From: JANOAR01 sp031411235
GTDB lineage: Bacteria; Verrucomicrobiota; Verrucomicrobiia; Verrucomicrobiales; Verrucomicrobiaceae
DNA: 11,450 nt
Direction of reading: 5' to 3'
NCBI GenBank assembly: GCA_031411235.1
Contig: JANOAR010000071.1
Location: forward strand, 1-11,450
Position 1 is the stretch's first letter; the number at the start of each line of letters is the position of its first letter. Both the position numbers and the translations under genes were made by a program. The notes beneath the pieces are model-generated. The model saw nothing but the letters and a program-made list of their open reading frames with translations. It was not told the DNA's origin and ran no database searches. Positions 1 through 6,931 of the stretch are shown one piece after another.

Positions 1-459
1 GAGCGTCATCGACGAACTGCGCCGCTACGCCGTGGGCTGGGCGAACTACTTTGGCATCAGCCGGACTTATCGAGAAGTGCTGGAGCTGGACGAATGGATC
101 AGGCGGCGCGTGCGGCTTTATTATTTGGAAACAATGGAAGAGACCACGAGCGCGAAGGCGCAACCTCATCAAGCTCGGGATCAGCCCCAGCAAGGTGTTT
201 TTGGCCAGCCGCAGCCGCAAAGGGTACTGGCGCATGAGTCAGAATTGATTCAGTCGCCTCCTCCGGCTCCTTCACCCCAGCGCTGCGCCACGGGGCTGCT
301 CGTTCCTCGCAGTCTGTCTCGCGGCTACCGCCGCCGCTCGGCTGCCTCGTGCGCATCGCCCTAAACAACAGCGTGCTAAAGGAAAGAGGAGTCCCTGAAA
401 TGAAAGGTATCTGGATCAAGCTGCATCACGGAGCGGCGACGAAAGTCAAAGCTCAATGA
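1..459 (+). pseudogene. Group II intron reverse transcriptase/maturase, C-terminal remnant (frameshifted and interrupted)
   Basis: This is the end of an intron-encoded protein that would help its intron splice and copy itself into DNA. Three reading frames are needed to follow it. Frame 2 (from base 2) gives ELRRYAVGWANYFGISRTYR and then ELDEWIRRRVRLY, the typical C-terminal maturase segment. Near 121 the match moves to frame 3, which continues WKQWKRPRARRRNLIKLG and then SRKGYWRMSQN, ending at a stop at 246-248. The family tail reappears in frame 1 from about 352 (IALNNSVLKERGVPEMKGIW, then IKLHH) and stops at 457-459. One extra T in the run at 121-122 explains the first shift. About 97-100 extra bases explain the second. 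The reverse-transcriptase domain lies off the left edge. Family membership comes from the motif order. Loss of function is inferred from two independent breaks, although the first could be a sequencing error. Confidence 0.88.
246..351. repeat. Short hairpin-forming insertion inside the intron reverse transcriptase
   Basis: The conserved reverse-transcriptase text is interrupted after RMSQN (ending at 245) and resumes at IALNNS (about 355). In relatives only about three or four residues separate these blocks, so about 100 bases are additional. The segment contains an imperfect inverted repeat. The left arm near 284-300 begins TGCGCCACGGGGCTG and the right arm near 336-355 reads GCTCGGCTGCCTCGTGCGCA, so the ends pair as TGCG/CGCA and CACG/CGTG with mismatches inside. 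A smaller hairpin, GCGG-CTA-CCGC, lies in the loop. The right arm runs a few bases into the resumed coding text, so the exact borders are uncertain. It resembles a REP-type or small non-autonomous element, but I see no flanking direct repeat and cannot name a family. Confidence 0.4.
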
Positions 460-466
460 TCTGACT

Positions 467-502
467 GGAACCGCCCGGTGCGGACTCGCACGCCGAGTGG
501 TG
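467..502 (+). ncRNA. Group II intron domain V (catalytic hairpin)
   Basis: Eight bases after the reverse-transcriptase stop comes a hairpin with the layout of intron domain V. The lower stem ACCGCCCGG (470-478) faces CCGAGTGGT (493-501). There is then a short asymmetric bulge, and an upper stem GTGCG (479-483) closes with CGCAC (488-492) over the four-base loop GACT. This layout, followed directly by a domain VI hairpin, is the usual 3' end of bacterial group II introns. One lower-stem position pairs C with A where C-G would be expected, which may weaken the fold and fits with decay of the intron. Domain V would bind the catalytic metal ions in the folded RNA. Confidence 0.75.
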
Positions 503-503
503 T

Positions 504-543
504 GGGAGGGGCGGCAGGCGCAATCCTGCCGCCTCGACCCGAT
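504..543 (+). ncRNA. Group II intron domain VI and 3' splice site
   Basis: A perfect nine-base-pair stem, GGCGGCAGG (510-518) with CCTGCCGCC (525-533), closes over the loop CGCAAT. Below it GGG (504-506) can pair with CCC (538-540), leaving A537 unpaired. A bulged adenosine seven or eight bases before the intron end is the branch point in this class of ribozyme. The intron would therefore end at GAT, near 543. This part looks intact, in contrast to the broken protein. The exact end is inferred, because the exon junction cannot be confirmed without an empty-site sequence. Confidence 0.72.
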
Positions 544-827
544 TGAACCCTGCCTTGCCGCGAAGCGGCTCCACCCTGGCGAAGCCCATCTCGCAGAGCC
601 TGCGCCGCAGGATAACCCCGGCTTGGCTTTACCGCCGCCTTTTGTCGGAGGGGTGGATGTGCGCTGCCCATGGGCCTGGGGGCTTGCGTTGCTCCCTATG
701 CGTTTTGCTTTGGCTCCTTGGCTCTGTGCTGTTGTTGTCGGCGAGGCTTTTTTCGCTCGGTGTTGGCGATGGGCTTGCGCACGCGGCACCCCTATTACCG
801 CGCATTGCGGCTGCTGCATGAGCCCTT
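544..827. other. Non-coding stretch, possible 3' exon or flank of the intron
   Basis: No reading frame here has convincing protein character. Open frames exist on both strands but have low-complexity, arginine- and proline-rich or cysteine-rich translations with no recognisable domain. I see two small hairpins: GCCGC-GAA-GCGGC at 557-569 and the near-palindrome CCTGCGCCGCAGG at 599-611. Neither is followed by a T-run, so neither is a good terminator. The stretch may be the gene end or intergenic region into which the intron inserted, or the remains of further mobile DNA. Confidence 0.4.
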
Positions 828-1296
828 TCAGTGCGATCCGGCGACGCTCTGGGAGGCCGCAAAGACTGGCAGCGGAGATGGAATTAAGATGCGGTTCATG
901 GGCGATGAGGGTGGGTTTCGATGTTCACGGTTGTTGCATAACCAAAGCTGGCCGGGATCGAAAGCGGCCTGCGCTGATTCATCCGCTGCCTCTTTGAAAT
1001 AGGCGATGGCAATCGCGGGATTGCGCTTCACCACGGCACCACGGAGATAGGCGAAGCCGACGAAGTCCATCGCCTCCGCATGGCCGCTATCTGCCGCCCG
1101 ATGCGCCCACTTCATGGCTTCTGCGTCGTCTTGGGTCACTCCCTTTCCATCCCGGTAGCGCAGGGCCAGATCGAGCTGAGCTTTCGCATCACCAAGCAGC
1201 TCGGCTTTGCAGTGCGGCTGGGTCGTCGGCTAATAAATTGAAAATGATCATGAGGAAACAAAGGATGGCGAGAGTGAAGGATGCGGTTGGCTTCAT
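828..1296 (-). pseudogene. Sel1-repeat (TPR-like) exported protein, frameshifted
   Basis: The gene starts with ATG at 1296 and opens with a signal-peptide-like sequence (MKPTASFTLAILCFLMIIFN, then LLADD), but that frame stops soon after, at ...LQSRAAW. One frame over, the text becomes a Sel1 repeat: ELLGDAKAQLDLALRYRDGK, GVTQDDAEAMKWAHRAADSG, then HAEAMDFVGFAYLRGA and AIAIAYFKEAAD. A single extra base in the TTT run at 1206-1208 would join the two parts. Sel1 repeats are paired-helix scaffolds that bind proteins. Only about two repeats are present, and the C-terminal 35 or so residues (after ESAQAAF) no longer look like the family, so the 3' end may also be damaged. The gene follows the L-serine dehydratase by 40 bases on the same strand. 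Either it is a pseudogene or the frameshift is a sequence error; the ORF from GTG at 1139 alone would lack the signal peptide. Confidence 0.7.
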
Positions 1297-1336
1297 AGGT
1301 TGATGGAAAAAGCAGTGAAGCCTGGTTCAGGGAGCC

Positions 1337-2884
1337 TCAATGGCATGAGCAGCTTCCGCAACCTTTGCCTTTCAGCGCGGCGAGCTTGCGCTCAATGTCC
1401 AGTGAGGTCGGCGTGATGGCGAGCCCGCCGAGTGAGGTGCAGCGGTGCTCGCGGGGCATCATGGTGGAGACGTGCTTCGCGGCGTCGATGACTTCATCGA
1501 GCGGAATGAGCGGATCGAAGTCGGCGAGGGCCATGTTGGCGCAGGAAACGGCGTTGCTGGCGGCCATGACGTTCTTGCCGAGGCAGGGTGCTTCGACGCG
1601 GTTGGCGATGGGATCGCAGATGAGGCCAAGCATGGACTGGAAGGCCATGGAGGATGCGGCGATGGCTTGTTTCAAGGTGCCGCCCGCGAGTGTGATGAGC
1701 GCCGCTGCCGCCATGCTGGCTGCGGAGCCGCCCTCGGCCTGACAGCCGCCGACTTCCGCTGCGAAAGTCCAGCGCGTAGCAATGAAGACACCGATGAGGC
1801 CGCTCGCGAGCATTGCCTTGGCCATGTCTTCCTCGTTTTGGTTCATCGCCTCGGCCATGCCGATCACGGCACCGGGCAGTGCCGCACATGCACCCGCCGT
1901 CGGTGCGGCGACGATGACGCCCATGCTGCTCTTCACCTCCATCAGTGCCGTGACGTAGAGCACGATGCGATTCAGTGCGCCGCCATCGAGCAAGCGACCG
2001 GCTTGCATGAGTTCATTGAACTTGCCGCTCTGATACCCGAGCACGCGGTCTTCATAACTCGTGCCCGCGATGCCGATGGCGATCGAGCGCCGTAGGATGC
2101 GCACGATGGCGATCATCTTGTCGATGACTTCACGCTCGGTGAAATTGCCCCGCGCCCTCTCATACTCGACCGCGAGCTGCCACAGCGGCGTTTGCTTATC
2201 GCCATCGTGCGCCAGCATCTCAGCGCAGCTCGTGAAGGGCACTCGCATGTCCTTTCGCGATGGCACTGGGAGCACGGGGGATAGCTTCTTGACCGTAAGC
2301 GGCTGCAACTCTGCGGTGGATATGAACCTAGCCGCTTTGAGCTGCACGATCTGCAACTCACCCGCATCGTGAAGGATGACCTCATCGGCTTCGAGATGGA
2401 TTGCTGTGCCTTTCGGTAGCCAAATCAACGTCTCGTGATACCCGCCGTCCATCGTCATCGCAATGCCATCAATGCTGAGCACCTCCATCATGCCGCCGCC
2501 GGTGGAGATGGCGATGAGCGAGTGAGTTTCGCGCTCATTGCGCAGCGTGAGCCGATAAGTGTTCGGATGCGGATCGCCGACATCGACGGTTTCGATGCGC
2601 AGCTTTACACCAGCATCTTCGAGCGCCTGCGCTGAGTCTGGTAGCCGCTCATCATCTGCCTCCCAGCCGAGCAAGCCGCCGAACAGGCCCATGTCCGAGC
2701 CCTGACTCTCATGCGTCAATGGCAGAGAGCCTTCGCGATCAAACTCGACGAGCACTTCGTCAATCTCGCTATCCATCAAGTCGCGTGCCAGCCGCCCGAT
2801 GCGAAGCGCCGCCGCACAGTGAGAACTCGACGGCCCGCGCATCACGGGACCGATGACGTCATTGAAGATGGAAACGGGTGTCAT
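1337..2884 (-). CDS. sdaA: L-serine ammonia-lyase (L-serine dehydratase), single-chain iron-sulfur type
   Basis: The enzyme deaminates L-serine to pyruvate and ammonia in the cytoplasm using a [4Fe-4S] cluster. The N-terminal beta-type domain opens with VSIFNDVIGPVMRGPSSSH, the family's signature start. The alpha-type domain (about residue 205 onward) carries APTAGAC (C333), EVGGCQAEGG (C381), CDPIANRVEAPC (C423 and C434) and GKNVMAASNAV. The spacing C381-42-C423-11-C434 equals that of the three cluster cysteines as I remember them in the Legionella enzyme. The protein is 515 aa, longer than the roughly 455 aa common for single-chain enzymes, and ends in a cysteine-rich tail, GCGSCSCH. I chose the ATG at 2884 because it places the family start at residue 1. 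A GTG at 2908 overlaps the preceding sulfatase stop as GTGA and would add eight residues. No clear ribosome-binding site precedes either. The sulfatase ends 20 bases upstream, so co-transcription is likely. Confidence 0.93.
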   Translation of the reverse strand: MTPVSIFNDVIGPVMRGPSSSHCAAALRIGRLARDLMDSEIDEVLVEFDREGSLPLTHESQGSDMGLFGGLLGWEADDERLPDSAQALEDAGVKLRIETVDVGDPHPNTYRLTLRNERETHSLIAISTGGGMMEVLSIDGIAMTMDGGYHETLIWLPKGTAIHLEADEVILHDAGELQIVQLKAARFISTAELQPLTVKKLSPVLPVPSRKDMRVPFTSCAEMLAHDGDKQTPLWQLAVEYERARGNFTEREVIDKMIAIVRILRRSIAIGIAGTSYEDRVLGYQSGKFNELMQAGRLLDGGALNRIVLYVTALMEVKSSMGVIVAAPTAGACAALPGAVIGMAEAMNQNEEDMAKAMLASGLIGVFIATRWTFAAEVGGCQAEGGSAASMAAAALITLAGGTLKQAIAASSMAFQSMLGLICDPIANRVEAPCLGKNVMAASNAVSCANMALADFDPLIPLDEVIDAAKHVSTMMPREHRCTSLGGLAITPTSLDIERKLAALKGKGCGSCSCH

Positions 2885-2904
2885 GGTGTTTTGACGGGTT
2901 CGAG

Positions 2905-4497
2905 TCACTGGGTTGCTTTGGCTTTACTGACTCCTGCGCGACGCACATAGCCAGCGATCTCAACGTCATTCGACTGCGCCTTGCCCGGCGTGCTGCGGCC
3001 ATCGCGTTTGTATTTCTCCAGCAGCGCCTTCAACTCGGCTACGAGTTCCGGTTTCTCGGCGAAGTCGTTGTGACGCTCCGCGAGATCCTCGCGCACGTTG
3101 AAGAGTTCGCCAGGCTGGTCTTGCTTGGTGTAGCCGCGCTCGTCCTTCAGCCACTGCGGTTCGCCTTTGGCACCGTTGTCGTCGCCGCTCGGGGCATTGA
3201 TGAGCACCCAGTCGCCTTTGCGGATGGCAAACTTGCCGTTGGCGCTGTGATGCACCGTCGCCTCGCGTGCGGGAGTGCTGTGTGGTTCGCCGAGAAGAAC
3301 GGGCAACACGTTCACGCTGTCCTCGGCGGCGTTGTCGGGCAGTGGGGTGCCGAGCATCGCGGCGACGGTTGCCATGAAGTCCACATGGCACATCGTTTCG
3401 TCGTTCACCGCGTCTGCTTTGATCTTGCCCGGCCAGCGCGCGATGAACGGCACGCGATGCCCGCCCTCCCACGCATCGCGCTTGGCTCCGCGCAGTCCAT
3501 CCGCGCTGCGATGGCCGAACTCCTGCACGCGATCATACGCGCCGGGATTCACCTCGCCGCTGATCTCCGGGCCGTTGTCGCTGGTGAAGATGACGAGCGT
3601 GTTGTCCGCGACACCGCTGCGCTTCAATGCATCGAGCACTTGGCCTACCGTCCAGTCGGTTTGATGCACGAAGTCGCCAAACGCACCAGCCTTCGACTTG
3701 CCAACGAACTCCGGCGCAGGCACCACAGGGTAATGCGGTGAGGTCAGCGGGAGGTAGAGGAAGAAGGGCTTCTTCGTTTTCGCTGTGTCTTCGATCCACT
3801 TCACCGCATGGCGTGTGAGTTCCGGCAAAATGTTCACCAGCTTCCAACCTGGAACCATCGGGCCGGGGATGTTGAAATGGTCTGCGATGCCGGTGTCGCG
3901 CACCGACGGAATGCCGAGGGTGTGATCATTCTCGACGAAGCAATACGGCGGGTAGTTGGGCACCACGGTGCCGAAGTAATGATCGAAGCCGCGCGTGATC
4001 GGGCCATCGGCGATGGGCTTGGCGAAGTCCACGTTGCTCATCGGATTGTCGCGACTGGAAGGCGGTTGTCCGTCGGTGGTCGGATAGGTCAGGCCGAGAT
4101 GCCATTTGCCGATGCACGCGGTCGTGTAGCCCTGCTGCTGCAACAGCTTTGCCACCGTGAGCCGCTCCGCCGCGATGAGCGGCTTGTCCCACGGCCCTAG
4201 CACGCCGCGCTGCAACCGCGTGCGCCACGAGTAGCGTCCCGTGAGAATCGCATAGCGCGTCGGCGTGCATACGGAAGTGGGCGCGTGCGCGTCCGTGAAC
4301 CTCATGCCATCGCGAGCTAGTTGATCGAGGTTCGGCGTCGGAATCTTCGACTCCTTGTTGTAGCAGCCGAGGTCGCCGTAGCCCAAGTCATCGGCGAGGA
4401 TGAAGACGATGTTGGGCCTGGCTTTCGCTTCAGCAGCACTGCACGAGGCCAGCGATGCAAGCAGGAGGGTGAGGGCTTGGAGGAGATATGATTTCAT
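2905..4497 (-). CDS. Exported sulfatase (arylsulfatase A-like, alkaline phosphatase superfamily)
   Basis: The protein hydrolyses sulfate esters, probably on an external carbohydrate. It is 530 aa. After the signal peptide come PNIVFILADDLGYGDLGCY (metal-binding D36/D37), the formylglycine motif SVCTPTRYAILTGR with C77 in the CxPxR context, GKWHLG (K131, H133), LPLTSPHY (H255) and TSDNGPE (D307/N308). All the usual active-site residues are therefore visible. The cysteine type needs a formylglycine-generating enzyme, which is not in this window. The signal peptide ends LASLASC, which fits a lipobox, so the enzyme may be a lipoprotein anchored through C19; ordinary cleavage near SAAEA is the alternative. 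I start at ATG 4497 (MKSYLLQ), 14 bases after the esterase stop. A longer ORF reaching back to 4557 would overlap that gene and spoil the signal peptide. The substrate cannot be read from the sequence. Confidence 0.95.
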   Translation of the reverse strand: MKSYLLQALTLLLASLASCSAAEAKARPNIVFILADDLGYGDLGCYNKESKIPTPNLDQLARDGMRFTDAHAPTSVCTPTRYAILTGRYSWRTRLQRGVLGPWDKPLIAAERLTVAKLLQQQGYTTACIGKWHLGLTYPTTDGQPPSSRDNPMSNVDFAKPIADGPITRGFDHYFGTVVPNYPPYCFVENDHTLGIPSVRDTGIADHFNIPGPMVPGWKLVNILPELTRHAVKWIEDTAKTKKPFFLYLPLTSPHYPVVPAPEFVGKSKAGAFGDFVHQTDWTVGQVLDALKRSGVADNTLVIFTSDNGPEISGEVNPGAYDRVQEFGHRSADGLRGAKRDAWEGGHRVPFIARWPGKIKADAVNDETMCHVDFMATVAAMLGTPLPDNAAEDSVNVLPVLLGEPHSTPAREATVHHSANGKFAIRKGDWVLINAPSGDDNGAKGEPQWLKDERGYTKQDQPGELFNVREDLAERHNDFAEKPELVAELKALLEKYKRDGRSTPGKAQSNDVEIAGYVRRAGVSKAKATQ

Positions 4498-4511
4498 GGC
4501 AGACAATGGAT

Positions 4512-6383
4512 TCACTCCCATTCTACGCGAAGGAACAGCGGCGCGGCACCTTTCCACAGTGGCGGGGATTTGGTGGGCTTTCCACGCTCAGCGTAGTGTG
4601 CGCAGATGCCGAGTTGGTCGATCTCGCTCCATGCGATCAGCGGCCCCTCGGGCGAGGCGAAGTCTTTGAGTTCCAGCACCACGGATTGCTCGCCTTCAGC
4701 GCCGGTGATCTCGCGTTCGCAGACAAAGGTTTTCTTTGGGCCGCGATAGCTGCGCCATTCGTTTTGCTGCATCACGAAGCTGAGGCGATTGGTCTTTGGC
4801 ATCGTCAGTGTGAGCTTCAGTTTGGCACCCACAGTGCCACGCCACAGCGGGTCGGTGAGCTTGCGTGTCCAGGATTCCAGATGCGTGGGATTGCCTGCAT
4901 TGCGCTGATACCAGTCGCGTAGGCCGTGGGTGAAGTCATCAATCACAGCGCTTGGTTGGATCGTGGCTACTACCTTCGATTCGGCTAACTCCTTCGCGGT
5001 GATGCTGTGCAGCAGGCTGCTGAGACAAAGCTCGCGCACGGGTTCGTTGTAGCCGGGCAGTTGTTTCAGCGACACCGGCGCTGGCAGCGTGTGATACACG
5101 TTGGCAAAGGCAAAGAGTGGCGCATCGAGCGTGTGCAGCGGCAGCTTGGCGGTGAAGGCATCGCCTTCGCGCACCACCTCGGCGCTGCGCCAGTAGCGGG
5201 CGCGCGGATCAGGATCGACGCTGTAGTAGATCTCGCAGTGAGCCACGGGCCAAGCGTGCTGCGGCGTGGTGACGCGCAGCCTGGGGATGTGGTCGGTGGT
5301 GAGCAGCGCTAGTTCGCTGTGCGGTGTCTCAGGCAGTGCAGGACCGCCTTTGAGATAGTGATCAAACCATAGCGACATGGCCACCTCGACCTCGGGGATG
5401 AGGCCGTGATTGAGATGGGGCGACCAGCAATACCGCGTGGGCTGACCGGGGATGAGAGCGTTGGTGCGATACACGTCATCCATCCAGCCGTGGAAGTCAT
5501 TGGTGCCGCTGCGATGCAGCACGGGGCACTTGATGAGTGGCGCGTAGTTTTCAAAGCTCAGCGTGCGTGCAAACATCTCCACATTCCCCAGCACGGGTGA
5601 TTGCGTGACGCTGCCACCGAGGAAATCATGCGCCTGCCAACGCCAACCTTGTCCACCCACGCCGGGCACAGCGGCCTTCACACGAGCATCCGTGCCAGCG
5701 ACATACATGGTGAGATTGCCACCCATCGAGAAGCCATGCACACCGAGCCGTTGTGGATCGACTTCGGGTTGTTGCTCCAGAAACGTGAGGCCGCGACGGC
5801 AGCCGAGTGTGAGCAGATACCAGTTGTTGTTCTTCGGGTACTCGCGGTCTTCAAAGAACTGCTTCGGGCCGGGCAAGATGCTGTTGTAGCGCTCCGCATT
5901 GAGCTGCGTGGGATCCACCGCGCCCCAGTCCGTGTTCGGATCGCCGGGCTGTGCGCCGTCCATGCTGTTGAACGGCGGCTTGCCATCGCCACTGCCGCCC
6001 CAATTCACCGACAGCGCCGCATAGCCACGCGCAACGAGCAGCTTCACCTCATGCAAAAACGCCCGCTGTCCACCGCCATGAATGTGTAGCACCGCTGGTA
6101 GCTTTTTCTTTGCACCCTCAGGAAAACCATAGATCGCCGCCATGCGTGCAGGCTTGCCTTTGATGCTGCCGATCAAATACCGCACATGGCGAAACACGCC
6201 GCCATCTTCCTTCCACTCGCGCATGACTTCGACTTCGAGCGCATCTTTGCGCGGATCAAAGTCGGCCCACAGTTCCGCGACAGATTGCGGCACAGCTTCG
6301 GCACCGAGAGCGATTCGCGAGCACCAGAGAGGTGTGGTGGCGAGAAGCGAGGTGCTGTGAAGGAAATGGCGGCGGGTGGTCAT
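4512..6383 (-). CDS. Tat-exported alpha/beta-hydrolase, acetyl-xylan-esterase/dienelactone-hydrolase-like
   Basis: This is a probable secreted or periplasmic carboxylesterase of 623 aa. The start TTRRHFLHS followed by a hydrophobic stretch and ALGAEA is a twin-arginine signal peptide. The alpha/beta-hydrolase core spans about residues 70-345. It has the oxyanion-type segment HIHGGGQ (101-106), the nucleophile elbow HGFSMGG with S219, an acid in SGTNDFHGW (D296) and the histidine in LNHG (H326). About 280 further residues follow. They start with AWPVAHCEIYYSVDPDPRAR and look like added beta-rich domains of unknown role; no second catalytic motif is visible there. The closest general match is the family annotated as acetyl xylan esterase or PhoPQ-activated-protein-like hydrolase in planctomycetes and verrucomicrobia. 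The ester it cuts is unknown. It begins 7 bases after the TspO gene and ends 14 bases before the sulfatase start, so desulfation and de-esterification of the same material is a reasonable inference. Confidence 0.85.
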   Translation of the reverse strand: MTTRRHFLHSTSLLATTPLWCSRIALGAEAVPQSVAELWADFDPRKDALEVEVMREWKEDGGVFRHVRYLIGSIKGKPARMAAIYGFPEGAKKKLPAVLHIHGGGQRAFLHEVKLLVARGYAALSVNWGGSGDGKPPFNSMDGAQPGDPNTDWGAVDPTQLNAERYNSILPGPKQFFEDREYPKNNNWYLLTLGCRRGLTFLEQQPEVDPQRLGVHGFSMGGNLTMYVAGTDARVKAAVPGVGGQGWRWQAHDFLGGSVTQSPVLGNVEMFARTLSFENYAPLIKCPVLHRSGTNDFHGWMDDVYRTNALIPGQPTRYCWSPHLNHGLIPEVEVAMSLWFDHYLKGGPALPETPHSELALLTTDHIPRLRVTTPQHAWPVAHCEIYYSVDPDPRARYWRSAEVVREGDAFTAKLPLHTLDAPLFAFANVYHTLPAPVSLKQLPGYNEPVRELCLSSLLHSITAKELAESKVVATIQPSAVIDDFTHGLRDWYQRNAGNPTHLESWTRKLTDPLWRGTVGAKLKLTLTMPKTNRLSFVMQQNEWRSYRGPKKTFVCEREITGAEGEQSVVLELKDFASPEGPLIAWSEIDQLGICAHYAERGKPTKSPPLWKGAAPLFLRVEWE

Positions 6384-6390
6384 AAGAGGT

Positions 6391-6888
6391 TCACAGATTC
6401 ATGCGCCACAAAGTAAAGTTCAGCACTGAGGCAAAGCTGACCCATGCGAGGTAAGGCACCAGCAACCACGCCGCACCGCGATGCACGCGCCAGAATGCAG
6501 CGAGCGTGGCCAGAATGGCAAGCCACAGCAACGCGATGTCCAAGAACGCGAGACCCGGACGATGCAGTCCGAAGAACAACGGCGTCCACGCGGCATTGAG
6601 CATCAACTGCGCGAAGAACAACGTCAGCGGCCCACTTTGCAAAGCGAAACCACCGCGCCGCCACACAAGCCAAGCCGCCACCGCCATCATCGTATAGAGA
6701 ACAGTCCACACTGGCCCGAACAGCCAACTCGGCGGATTCCACAACGGCTTGTGCAGCGATGCATACCACGCGTCAGGCATCGCGAAAGCGCCCAGCGCTG
6801 GCGCGGCAAAGCAAAGCAACACCCAGCCCGTGAGGCCGAGAATTGAGGAGCTTTGTGTGATGAAAGACGGAGGTGAGGAGGCAGACAT
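6391..6888 (-). CDS. tspO: TspO/MBR family membrane protein
   Basis: This 165-aa inner-membrane protein has five hydrophobic segments (about residues 17-37, 55-76, 87-108, 112-134 and 139-159). Family hallmarks are WYASLHKPLWNPPSWLFGPV (41-60), continued by WTVLYT, then LNAAWTPLFFGL (98-108) and the final helix YLAWVSFASVLNFTLW. TspO proteins bind porphyrins and related ligands and are linked to tetrapyrrole handling and stress responses; the role here is unknown. I use the ATG at 6888. The GTG at 6906 would add six residues and has no ribosome-binding site in its favour. The gene sits 43 bases after the large heme/propeller protein and 7 bases before the esterase. A heme-related role alongside the c-type heme motif of its upstream neighbour is conceivable, but it is only suggested by position. 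Confidence 0.93.
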   Translation of the reverse strand: MSASSPPSFITQSSSILGLTGWVLLCFAAPALGAFAMPDAWYASLHKPLWNPPSWLFGPVWTVLYTMMAVAAWLVWRRGGFALQSGPLTLFFAQLMLNAAWTPLFFGLHRPGLAFLDIALLWLAILATLAAFWRVHRGAAWLLVPYLAWVSFASVLNFTLWRMNL

Positions 6889-6931
6889 CGTGAAACAGAA
6901 TGGCACAATAAATGAGACCCAAATGAGATGA

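Noticed and set aside
599..611. CCTGCGCCGCAGG palindrome as a terminator or operator
   Set aside because: The loop is a single base and no T-run follows on either strand, so it has no terminator character, and there is no gene start nearby for an operator.
376..819. Open frame on the - strand, 147 codons
   Set aside because: Its translation is low-complexity and runs antisense through the intron maturase tail and domains V and VI, which have better support.
497..997. Long open frame on the + strand, 166 codons, covering intron domain VI and the following region
   Set aside because: It begins inside the intron RNA hairpins, has no recognisable domain, and overlaps the Sel1 gene on the other strand. 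The GC-rich sequence explains the lack of stops.
1297..1336. Terminator between the serine dehydratase and the Sel1 gene
   Set aside because: Only a four-base-pair hairpin (CCTG-GTT-CAGG) is present and the T-run lies some distance away; this is too weak to call.
1445..2095. 216-codon + strand frame opposite the serine dehydratase
   Set aside because: It lies antisense to a strongly supported gene; its histidine- and glycine-rich translation matches no family.
2878..3741. 287-codon + strand frame opposite the sulfatase
   Set aside because: It covers the sulfatase C-terminal half on the opposite strand and shows no domain. High third-position GC on the real strand commonly leaves such frames open.
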